NCBI GenBank assembly: GCA_002699325.1
Contig: PABS01000117.1
Location: 5,178 to 35,548 of the forward strand
DNA: 30,371 nucleotides
Source: Ponticaulis sp.
Lineage (GTDB): Bacteria > Pseudomonadota > Alphaproteobacteria > Caulobacterales > Hyphomonadaceae
Reading direction: 5' to 3'
The notes beneath the pieces were generated by a model, which was not told the origin of the DNA, searched no databases, and worked only from the letters and a program-made list of their open reading frames with translations. How positions within the stretch are numbered: position 1 is the first letter of the stretch; every line of letters begins with the position of its first letter. Shown here piece by piece: positions 24,489 through 30,371 of the stretch. The translations under genes were made by a program, and so were the position numbers.

Positions 24489-25613
24489 TTGAACACTGTT
24501 GAGAACGAAAAATTGGCTCAGTGGACGATTGGCTTCATGAGCGGCACATCGGTCGATGCGGTGGATGCGGCCATGATCCGGACTGATGGCGTGCGGGTTT
24601 ATGAATTCGGTCCAGTTGCAGAGCGAAAATACACGGACGCTGAACGCAAGGCGATCTTTGACGCGACAGCGCAAGCGCGCGAATGGAACTGGCAGGGCGA
24701 CGTGCCCCATGCGGCATTTCGCGAGGCCCTGGAGGCGCTGACATCAGCGCATATCGATGCCTTCAACGCTGTTGTTGAGCAGTGCCGGGACGATCAGAAG
24801 CCGACACTCGCAGGCGTGCACGGGCAGACTCTCTTGCACCGGGCGAAAAGTACGGATGCGCCGGGCGCGACACTACAGATTCTGGACGCTCAGGCACTTC
24901 GTGAGGCTTTTGGCGTTCCGCTCGTGTATGATTTCCGAACGGCCGATGTTGCGGCAGGCGGGCACGGCGCTCCGCTTGCGCCAGCCTACCATCAGGCGCT
25001 GGCTCGAGAGTTTGATCCGCCCGTGGCCGTGCTCAATCTCGGCGGCGTCGCCAATCTTACCTATATTCACGGTGATGAAATCTTTGGCTTTGACTGCGGC
25101 CCGGCGAATGGACCGATCGACGAGTGGGTGTCCCACAATACGAGAGGCCAGTATGACGCAGATGGGCGTCTTGCCGCAGCGGGCAGAGTTCATCGTGATC
25201 TTCTGACGCGCTGGATGGAGCATCCATTCTTCAATCAGACTTATCCGAAATCTCTGGACCGATATGATTTCAATGCCAGCCTGGCCGCAGGGCTATCTCT
25301 GGAAGACGGCGCGGCAACGCTCACTGCGTTCAGTGCCGCAGCAGTAGCCAGCGGTCTCAGCCTGCTCCCGCAGCCGGTAAAAAAGGTCATTGTCTGTGGA
25401 GGAGGGCGTCATAATCCGACGCTGATGAGCGAACTCAATGCCCGGTGTTCAATACCGGTTGAGACGGCGGAGCAGCAGGGCTGGCGTGGCGATTCAATTG
25501 AGGCTGAAGCCTTTGCCCTGCTGGCCGTCCGGTCTGTACGTGACCTGCCGTTGAGCTTTCCGGGAACCACAGGGGTTCCCGAGCCCCAGACAGGCGGCAA
25601 GCTGTTGGATTAG
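24489..25613 (+). CDS. anmK: Anhydro-N-acetylmuramic acid kinase
   Basis: The enzyme opens 1,6-anhydro-MurNAc from recycled peptidoglycan and phosphorylates it to MurNAc-6-phosphate. Motifs of the ASKHA kinase fold are in order: GFMSGTSVDAVDAA near the N-terminus (phosphate loop), GVHGQTLLH, LNLGGVANLTYI, DCGPANGPIDEW with the catalytic Asp region, and VCGGGRHNPTLM near the end. Start: AAGGAGG at 24476-24482 is only 3 nt before a GTG at 24486 but 6 nt before a TTG at 24489, so TTG is slightly favoured; both give about 375 residues. The stop codon overlaps the convergent hydrolase stop by 4 bases. It complements the wall hydrolase and synthase genes in this window. Confidence 0.93.
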   Translation: MNTVENEKLAQWTIGFMSGTSVDAVDAAMIRTDGVRVYEFGPVAERKYTDAERKAIFDATAQAREWNWQGDVPHAAFREALEALTSAHIDAFNAVVEQCRDDQKPTLAGVHGQTLLHRAKSTDAPGATLQILDAQALREAFGVPLVYDFRTADVAAGGHGAPLAPAYHQALAREFDPPVAVLNLGGVANLTYIHGDEIFGFDCGPANGPIDEWVSHNTRGQYDADGRLAAAGRVHRDLLTRWMEHPFFNQTYPKSLDRYDFNASLAAGLSLEDGAATLTAFSAAAVASGLSLLPQPVKKVIVCGGGRHNPTLMSELNARCSIPVETAEQQGWRGDSIEAEAFALLAVRSVRDLPLSFPGTTGVPEPQTGGKLLD

Positions 25614-26281
25614 TCGATTTCGCCCAGGCGTTCGCGATCGGCCTTTGCAATGCTGGTGTCGAGATAATCGGCACATTTCGCTGTCATTTCTTCCAGTTTG
25701 CCTTGATAGAAATGGTTCGCACCGGGAACGACGTCTCGCGAAATGACCTCGCCCTTCTGAACGCGGACTTTGGTCAGGGAACGTTCAATATCGGCAGGCG
25801 GGGCGACTTTGTCCTGATCGCCTGACAGGATGAGGCCAGACGCCGGACATGGCGCGAGGAAGCTCAGATCGTAGTGATTGGCTGGCGGAGAGACGGCGAT
25901 AAAGCCATCAATCTCGGGACGACGCATGAGAAGCTGCAGGCAGATCCACGCGCCGAAAGAATAGCCAGCGACCCAACAATAGCGTGGGGTCTCTGTCAGA
26001 GACTCCATGTAATCGAGGACATAGGCGGCGTCAGAGAGTTCACCAGAACCGGATTCAAACTGCCCCTGGCTGCGACCAACCCCACGGAAGTTGAACCGCA
26101 TGACCGAGAAGCCGCGCGATTCAAACAGGTTGTAGAGTGAGATGGTCACAGGGTCCTGCATACTGCCGCCCGCTTTTGGGTGCGGGTGAAGGATCAGAGC
26201 GATTGGCGAGGTTTCTTCCGGTCCTTCAGTATAGCGTGCTTCGATACGCCCAGCCGGTCCGGGAATAATGATCTCGGCCAT
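25610..26281 (-). CDS. Alpha/beta hydrolase (COG2945-like)
   Basis: From the ATG at 26281 (AAAGGAG at ideal distance) the product is 223 residues. The fold signatures are LILHPHPKAGGSMQD (oxyanion-loop region), MRFNFRGVGRSQG, the nucleophile elbow GYSFGA, LSGDQDKVAPP with the likely catalytic Asp, and GANHFYQG with the catalytic His. This matches small cytoplasmic hydrolases of the COG2945 type, whose substrates are generally unknown. Upstream frame extension to 26356 has no RBS. It diverges from iscR across 145 bp, and its stop TTA overlaps the anmK TAG. Confidence 0.9.
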   Translation of the reverse strand: MAEIIIPGPAGRIEARYTEGPEETSPIALILHPHPKAGGSMQDPVTISLYNLFESRGFSVMRFNFRGVGRSQGQFESGSGELSDAAYVLDYMESLTETPRYCWVAGYSFGAWICLQLLMRRPEIDGFIAVSPPANHYDLSFLAPCPASGLILSGDQDKVAPPADIERSLTKVRVQKGEVISRDVVPGANHFYQGKLEEMTAKCADYLDTSIAKADRERLGEID

Positions 26282-26376
26282 GAAAACTCCTTTGGTGATC
26301 TGCCTGCGACAATTCGCTAACCGCGCGGTGTAAACCGTCACTTGACTAGAAATCAAGAAATTAGGCAGAGAAATAC

Positions 26377-26404
26377 TTGACCTTTTTATGGGGAGAAATA
26401 CCTG
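26377..26404 (+). promoter_or_regulatory. Candidate iscR-suf promoter
   Basis: TTGACC (26377-26382) is a good -35 element and TACCTG (26399-26404), 16 bp further, is a poor but plausible -10. Transcription would begin around 26411, just before the iscR RBS. The elements are interleaved with two ATAC(T/C)TGA motifs characteristic of IscR sites. Confidence 0.5.
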
Positions 26405-26422
26405 AGTCTGGTAGGAGACTAT
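26398..26422 (+). promoter_or_regulatory. Type-1-like IscR operator over the iscR promoter and RBS
   Basis: A 25-bp stretch begins ATACCTGA and ends GACTAT. It agrees with about 19 of 25 positions of the type 1 IscR consensus as I know it (both outer arms ATA(C/G)YYGA and RR(C/G)TAT are intact). A second left half-site, ATACTTGAC, lies 25 bp upstream (26373-26381). It covers the RBS TAGGAG (26412-26417), so binding should repress iscR and the suf genes. Confidence 0.6.
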
Positions 26423-26426
26423 TACA

Positions 26427-26885
26427 ATGAAGCTTGGTACAAAGGGACGATACGCAGTGATGGCGCTGGTTGATTTAGCGAACTCACCCGCAGAGACACC
26501 AAAAACTTTGGCTGAAATCGCGGCATCTCAGTCTATTTCGCTGTCATATCTTGAGCAGCTTTTCGCAAAAATGCGTCGCCGAGGCGTGGTGAAAAGCGTC
26601 CGGGGGCCGGGCGGTGGATATATTCTTGCCAAACCGGCATCAAAAACACGGCTGAGCGATGTGATCCTCGCTGTGGATGAGCCGATCAAAACGACCCGCT
26701 GCTCGCCTGATACAGGCCGTGGCTGTCAACCAGATGGTTCAAAGTGCTCTACCCACGAACTCTGGGATGCATTGCGCCAACATATTTTGGGCTTTCTTGC
26801 GCAGGTGTCTCTGGAAGACGTGGTTGCAGGACGCGCAGGACATATCGTTCAGACCAGACGTACGGATGCCAACGTAGCAGCCTGA
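26427..26885 (+). CDS. iscR: Rrf2-family iron-sulfur cluster regulator, IscR
   Basis: IscR carries a [2Fe-2S] cluster and adjusts Fe-S assembly gene expression to demand. The N-terminal winged helix (1-70) has the Rrf2 pattern MKLGTKGRYAVMALVDLA and a recognition region SISLSYLEQLFAKMRRRG with the wing VRGPGGGYILAKP. The cluster loop holds C92, C100, C107 and H110, equivalent to C92/C98/C104/H107 of E. coli, but with two and one extra residues in the gaps. Length is 152 residues. The ATG at 26427 has TAGGAG 9 nt upstream. It leads the operon: the desulfurase follows by 7 bp. Confidence 0.95.
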   Translation: MKLGTKGRYAVMALVDLANSPAETPKTLAEIAASQSISLSYLEQLFAKMRRRGVVKSVRGPGGGYILAKPASKTRLSDVILAVDEPIKTTRCSPDTGRGCQPDGSKCSTHELWDALRQHILGFLAQVSLEDVVAGRAGHIVQTRRTDANVAA

Positions 26886-26892
26886 CCAACAG

Positions 26893-28029
26893 ATGATTTA
26901 TTGCGACTATAATGCGACCGCTCCGCTTCGGTTGGAGGCGAGGAAAGCGATGTTGACCGCGCTCGATATCGGCGCGAACCCATCTTCTGTGCACGGAGAG
27001 GGGCGCGACGCGCGGCGCGTCGTCGAAACGGCACGCACATCGCTGGCAAACGCGATTGGTGGTCGTGCTGAAGATATTGTCTTTACCAGCGGCGGCACCG
27101 AGGCTAACGCGCTCGCCATTCAGGGCGCTTTAAAGCTCATACCTGACGCTGTTGTGCTCTGGTCGGATCTCGAACATTCAGCGGTGAAGGGTGCGATTGA
27201 GGCGAGCGGCGCTCAGCAGCGCAAGATCAAGCTCACGTCTGAAGGTATTCTGGATCTGGACGATCTGGGCAACGCATTGGAAGACCTGGGTGGAAAAACG
27301 CCCTTTCTCTGCCTCATGCACGCCAATAATGAGACCGGGATCGTCCAACCGGTGGCTGAGGCTGCCCGCCTTGTCCGCGAGAAAGATGGACTGGTGCATT
27401 GCGACGCCGCGCAGACGCTCGGTAAGCTGAAGATCAATGTCGGCTTGCTGGGCGTGGATTATATGGCGTTCTCAGCTCATAAGTTTGGCGGGCCTCAGGG
27501 CGTTGGCGCGCTCTGGTTCCGGGCTGGCGCCCCATTGAAGCCAATTATGCTGGGCGGTGGTCAGGAACGGTCCTTGAGATCGGGTACTGAGAATGTTTCT
27601 GGTATCGGTGGCTTTGGCGCCGCGATCGACGTGACCGCAGAATTGACCGGCGTAGAGCGGGTTCAAGAAATTCGCGACCGGTTCGAGGCTTTGGTTGAGG
27701 CGAGTGCGCCTGTGACCATTTTCGGCAAAACCTCAGAAAGATTGCCAGGAACCAGCAATCTGGCACTTGAAGGTTTCAAGAGCGAGACTCAGGTAATGGC
27801 TATGGATCTGGCAGGTGTTGCCGTATCCGCCGGTTCAGCCTGCTCCAGTGGAAAAGTTAGACAATCAGACGTACTGACCGCTATGGGAGTGCCAGACGAG
27901 CTTGCGGGCTCTGCAATCCGGGTCAGTTTTGGCTGGGCATCGACACTGGCTGACTCAGAAAAAGCAGCTGAATCATGGCTGGCTGCAGCAAAGCGTGCCG
28001 TACCGAGCGCGTTTAAGGAGAGTACATAA
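26893..28029 (+). CDS. Cysteine desulfurase, NifS/IscS type (group I)
   Basis: This PLP enzyme removes sulfur from cysteine for Fe-S assembly. The start [10 protein letters not shown] is the family N-terminus. [20 protein letters not shown] and [10 protein letters not shown] (PLP lysine K197) follow, then the catalytic loop SAGSACSSG with C317. That loop is of the IscS/NifS sort, not the RxGHHCA type of SufS. It is 378 residues, and its stop overlaps the sufB ATG by one base (TAATG), so the two are translationally coupled. The RBS before 26893 is weak, and translation may depend on iscR. Alphaproteobacterial suf operons often carry this gene early and a SufS-type desulfurase later; the latter is outside the window. 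Confidence 0.94.
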   Translation: MIYCDYNATAPLRLEARKAMLTALDIGANPSSVHGEGRDARRVVETARTSLANAIGGRAEDIVFTSGGTEANALAIQGALKLIPDAVVLWSDLEHSAVKGAIEASGAQQRKIKLTSEGILDLDDLGNALEDLGGKTPFLCLMHANNETGIVQPVAEAARLVREKDGLVHCDAAQTLGKLKINVGLLGVDYMAFSAHKFGGPQGVGALWFRAGAPLKPIMLGGGQERSLRSGTENVSGIGGFGAAIDVTAELTGVERVQEIRDRFEALVEASAPVTIFGKTSERLPGTSNLALEGFKSETQVMAMDLAGVAVSAGSACSSGKVRQSDVLTAMGVPDELAGSAIRVSFGWASTLADSEKAAESWLAAAKRAVPSAFKEST

Positions 28030-29579
28030 TGGCTGATGGAGCTCCATCCGCTGAAGACATCCGCGTCAAAGAGGGAATCGACAAGAAAACTGTCGAGGCT
28101 GCTCAAGCGCTTGAGTCCAAGAACTACTCTGCCGGCTTTTCGACAGAGATTGAGCAGGAATTCGCGCCGAAAGGCCTGAACGAAGATATCGTTCGGTTTA
28201 TCTCTGCGAAAAAAGAAGAGCCGGAATGGATGCTGGAATGGCGCCTGAAGGCATTTCAGCGCTGGCTGCAAATGGAAGAGCCTGACTGGGCGAAAGTGAA
28301 TTATCCGCCGATCGATTATCAGGACGCCTATTATTACGCCGCGCCGAAAACTGGTGCGAAATATGAGTCGATTGACGATGTGCCGGAAGAAATTCTGGAG
28401 ACTTACAAGAAGCTAGGCATCCCGCTGAAAGAGGCAGAGGTGCTTCTGGGCGTGGAAGGTGCTGCGGAAACGGCTGCTGACGCCCGAACCGATGACAAGC
28501 CCAAAGTGGCCGTGGATGCTGTGTTTGACAGTGTGTCTGTCGCAACCACTTTCCAGAAAGAGCTCAAACAGGCTGGCGTGATCTTCATGTCGATCTCGGA
28601 AGCCATTCGCGAATATCCTGATCTGGTGAAGCAGTATCTCGGCACTGTGGTGCCGCAGTCGGACAATTATTTCGCGACACTCAATTGTGCGGTGTTCTCC
28701 GATGGCACCTTTGTATACGTCCCAAAGGGCGTGCGTTGCCCGATGGAGCTTTCCACTTATTTCCGGATGAATGCTCAGGGTACGGGACAGTTCGAGCGGA
28801 CGTTGATCATCGCTGAGGAGGGGGCTTACGTCTCCTATCTTGAAGGCTGCACAGCGCCGATGCGCGATGAAAATCAGCTTCATGCTGCCGTGGTTGAGCT
28901 CGTTGCGCTCGACGATGCCGAGATCAAATACTCGACGGTGCAGAACTGGTGGCCAGGCGACGAAGAGGGCAAAGGCGGGGTTTATAACTTCGTGACCAAG
29001 CGCGGCGACTGCCGCGGCGCACGCTCCAAGATTTCCTGGACGCAGGTCGAGACGGGATCTGCTGTCACATGGAAATATCCGAGTTGCATTCTGCGCGGCG
29101 ATGACAGTGTTGGCGAATTCTACTCGATTGCTGTCACCAATGGTCGTCAGCAGGCCGATACCGGCACGAAAATGATCCACCTCGGCAAGCGGACCAAATC
29201 GCGGATCATTTCCAAGGGTATCTCCGCCGGTAAGTCAGACCAGACCTATCGCGGGCTCGTATCGGTGCATAAGAAGGCTGAGAAGGCGCGTAATTTCACC
29301 CAGTGTGACTCGCTGCTGATTGGCGATAAGTGTGGTGCGCATACCGTGCCTTATGTGGAGACGAAACGTGCCGATGCCCAGCTCGAGCACGAAGCGACAA
29401 CAACCAAGCTCTCAGATGACCAGCTCTTTTATGTCCGCCAGCGCGGGCTTGGTGAAGAGCAGGCGGTGGCTCTGCTCGTGAACGGCTTTGTCCGGGATGT
29501 GATCCAGCAGCTTCCAATGGAGTTTGCGGTGGAGGCTCAGAAGCTTCTTGAGGTCAGTCTGGAGGGTAGTGTCGGCTGA
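28029..29579 (+). CDS. sufB: Fe-S cluster assembly scaffold protein SufB
   Basis: SufB with SufC and SufD builds Fe-S clusters. The conserved core is plain: [60 protein letters not shown], and [20 protein letters not shown]. In the last, C426 corresponds to the essential cluster/sulfur-accepting cysteine of E. coli SufB. The product is 516 residues, slightly longer than E. coli SufB, with about 45 extra residues of variable sequence near 135-165 and the N-terminus. The start ATG overlaps the desulfurase stop, and the stop (TGA) overlaps the next ATG by one base, marking tight coupling. Confidence 0.97.
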   Translation: MADGAPSAEDIRVKEGIDKKTVEAAQALESKNYSAGFSTEIEQEFAPKGLNEDIVRFISAKKEEPEWMLEWRLKAFQRWLQMEEPDWAKVNYPPIDYQDAYYYAAPKTGAKYESIDDVPEEILETYKKLGIPLKEAEVLLGVEGAAETAADARTDDKPKVAVDAVFDSVSVATTFQKELKQAGVIFMSISEAIREYPDLVKQYLGTVVPQSDNYFATLNCAVFSDGTFVYVPKGVRCPMELSTYFRMNAQGTGQFERTLIIAEEGAYVSYLEGCTAPMRDENQLHAAVVELVALDDAEIKYSTVQNWWPGDEEGKGGVYNFVTKRGDCRGARSKISWTQVETGSAVTWKYPSCILRGDDSVGEFYSIAVTNGRQQADTGTKMIHLGKRTKSRIISKGISAGKSDQTYRGLVSVHKKAEKARNFTQCDSLLIGDKCGAHTVPYVETKRADAQLEHEATTTKLSDDQLFYVRQRGLGEEQAVALLVNGFVRDVIQQLPMEFAVEAQKLLEVSLEGSVG

Positions 29580-29836
29580 TGTCACAGACCTATTGGTTCA
29601 AAAAGCGTACCAGCGCACTCGATTTTGGCCGGCCGGCCAGCTGGCAGGGCTGGGTCGCCCTGCTGATTGCGGTTTTTCTCGTTGCCATTCTGGCCCAAAT
29701 GCTCGGCAAGTGGGTCATTGCCGGTTTTCAACCTCTGGCCATGGGCATCTGGGTTTTTGCACTCGCATTCGTGGTTCTGGGTGCCTTCATCAAGCTTTGT
29801 AATATGAAGTCGCCACCCCCAAATACAGATCTCTGA
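29579..29836 (+). CDS. Small two-helix membrane protein inside the suf operon
   Basis: I do not recognise this 85-residue protein. It has a charged, aromatic N-terminus (SQTYWFKKRTSALDFGRP), two hydrophobic helices (about 24-45 and 50-74) and a short polar tail PPPNTDL, so it is a likely inner-membrane protein with both ends in the cytoplasm. It contains one cysteine (about 75) and no metal-binding motif. Its ATG at 29579 shares a base with the sufB stop (TGATG), and sufC begins 14 bp after its end, so it is translated as part of the operon. Conservation of such an insert between sufB and sufC would suggest a role in membrane docking of the scaffold or in iron supply, but nothing in the sequence proves this. 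Confidence 0.85.
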   Translation: MSQTYWFKKRTSALDFGRPASWQGWVALLIAVFLVAILAQMLGKWVIAGFQPLAMGIWVFALAFVVLGAFIKLCNMKSPPPNTDL

Positions 29837-29850
29837 TCACAGGCTTTGTT

Positions 29851-30371
29851 ATGCTGAAAATTGAAAATCTCCACGCTTCCGTTGGTGAAGGCGAGGACAC
29901 AAAAGAAATTATCAAGGGTTTGTCGCTGGAAGTTCCGGCCGGCGAAGTCCATGCGATTATGGGACCGAATGGTGCCGGTAAATCGACGCTGTCTTATCTT
30001 TTGACGGGGCGCGATGGATATGAAGCCACCAGCGGGAGCGCTTCGTTCAAAGGCGAAGACCTTCTTGAGCTGGAGCCCGAAGAGCGAGCCGCCAAAGGCG
30101 TGTTCCTGTCGTTTCAGTATCCGGTTGAAATCCCGGGTGTGCCGATTTTAACCTTCCTTCGGACGGCGCTGAATTCGCAGCGTAAACTGCGCGGCGAACA
30201 CGAGATTTCTGCGGCTGATTTCCTCAAGAAATCCAGAGAGGTTGCTGCAAACCTTAAGCTGACGCCTGATATGCTGAAGCGCTTTCTGAATGTCGGCTTT
30301 TCGGGCGGCGAGAAGAAGCGGCTCGAAGTGTTCCAGATGATGATGCTGGAGCCTGACTTCCTGATTTTGGA
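29851..30371 (+). CDS. sufC: Fe-S cluster assembly ATPase SufC (partial, N-terminal part)
   Basis: This ABC-type ATPase drives conformational change of the SufBCD scaffold. The Walker A motif is GPNGAGKST (38-46), the Q-loop region is FLSFQYPVEIPGVP, and the signature is FSGGEKKRLEVFQ. The gene is cut after the hydrophobic strand of Walker B, just before its aspartate. The initial ATG at 29851 has AGGCTT nearby, a weak RBS, and lies 14 bp after the small membrane protein gene. All motifs seen are intact, and the SGGEKKR variant is typical of SufC rather than of transporters. Confidence 0.96.
   Translation, partial: MLKIENLHASVGEGEDTKEIIKGLSLEVPAGEVHAIMGPNGAGKSTLSYLLTGRDGYEATSGSASFKGEDLLELEPEERAAKGVFLSFQYPVEIPGVPILTFLRTALNSQRKLRGEHEISAADFLKKSREVAANLKLTPDMLKRFLNVGFSGGEKKRLEVFQMMMLEPDFLIL

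Noticed and set aside
26341..26357. CTTGA-N7-TCAAG inverted repeat considered as a RirA-type iron operator
   Set aside because: The RirA box has TGA-N9-TCA spacing; here the gap is 7, so the match is not supported.
1..30371. Search for CRISPR arrays, insertion sequences, tRNA or rRNA genes, toxin-antitoxin pairs and phage genes
   Set aside because: None seen: no spaced identical repeats, transposase motifs, tRNA cloverleaf or terminal inverted repeats were recognised by reading. A tRNA or ncRNA scan was not possible.

Overview
The window reads as chromosomal core DNA of a stalked or budding-type alphaproteobacterium, most likely Caulobacterales and probably Hyphomonadaceae. This is inferred from gene content and order only; no database search was possible. 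The basis is: an RNase E / AMIN-amidase / PBP1A / RF2 block followed by a bactofilin overlapping an M23 endopeptidase; a suf operon led by IscR and a NifS/IscS-type desulfurase; a KpsF-type isomerase; an AsmA/YhdP-like protein; and moderately GC-rich, tightly packed coding. I see no tRNA, rRNA, insertion sequence, CRISPR array or prophage gene.

Region 1 (1-5115) is a surface-glycan block. It holds a partial FlaA1/CapD-type nucleotide-sugar dehydratase (minus strand), then a plus-strand run of sugar-1-phosphate nucleotidyltransferase, histidine-phosphatase-like protein and KpsF/KdsD-type sugar-phosphate isomerase. An unrecognised minus-strand protein with a polymerase-beta-type nucleotidyltransferase signature and a plus-strand family 2 glycosyltransferase follow. 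Three of these six genes use TTG starts. Together they could make and attach an unusual activated sugar; this is the least explained part of the window.

Region 2 (5209-9008) is envelope protein handling and small metabolism: a membrane-anchored or secreted S1 protease overlapping a DUF938 methyltransferase, a DsbA-type thioredoxin-fold lipoprotein, and a periplasmic M48 metalloprotease with a repeat-rich C-terminal half.

Region 3 (9130-19073) is RNA turnover, wall growth and translation termination. RNase E diverges from an N-acetylmuramoyl-L-alanine amidase across a 373-bp gap. PBP1A follows, then prfB with an intact programmed +1 frameshift, a bidirectional terminator, and the overlapping M23 peptidase / bactofilin pair.

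Region 4 (19225-26281) holds a Bcp-type peroxiredoxin, a 1129-residue AsmA-like membrane protein, tyrosyl-tRNA synthetase, anhydro-MurNAc kinase and an alpha/beta hydrolase. Several convergent neighbours are separated by 0-5 bp.

Region 5 (26373-30371) is the iron-sulfur assembly operon: IscR with a type-1-like IscR operator over its own promoter and RBS, a cysteine desulfurase, sufB, a small two-helix membrane protein, and the start of sufC, which runs off the window.

Most genes belong to known families. The best leads for something undescribed are the helix-turn-helix/nucleotidyltransferase-like orphan in the glycan block (3084-4001), the His-to-Ser phosphatase homologue (1462-2094) and the membrane protein embedded in the suf operon (29579-29836).
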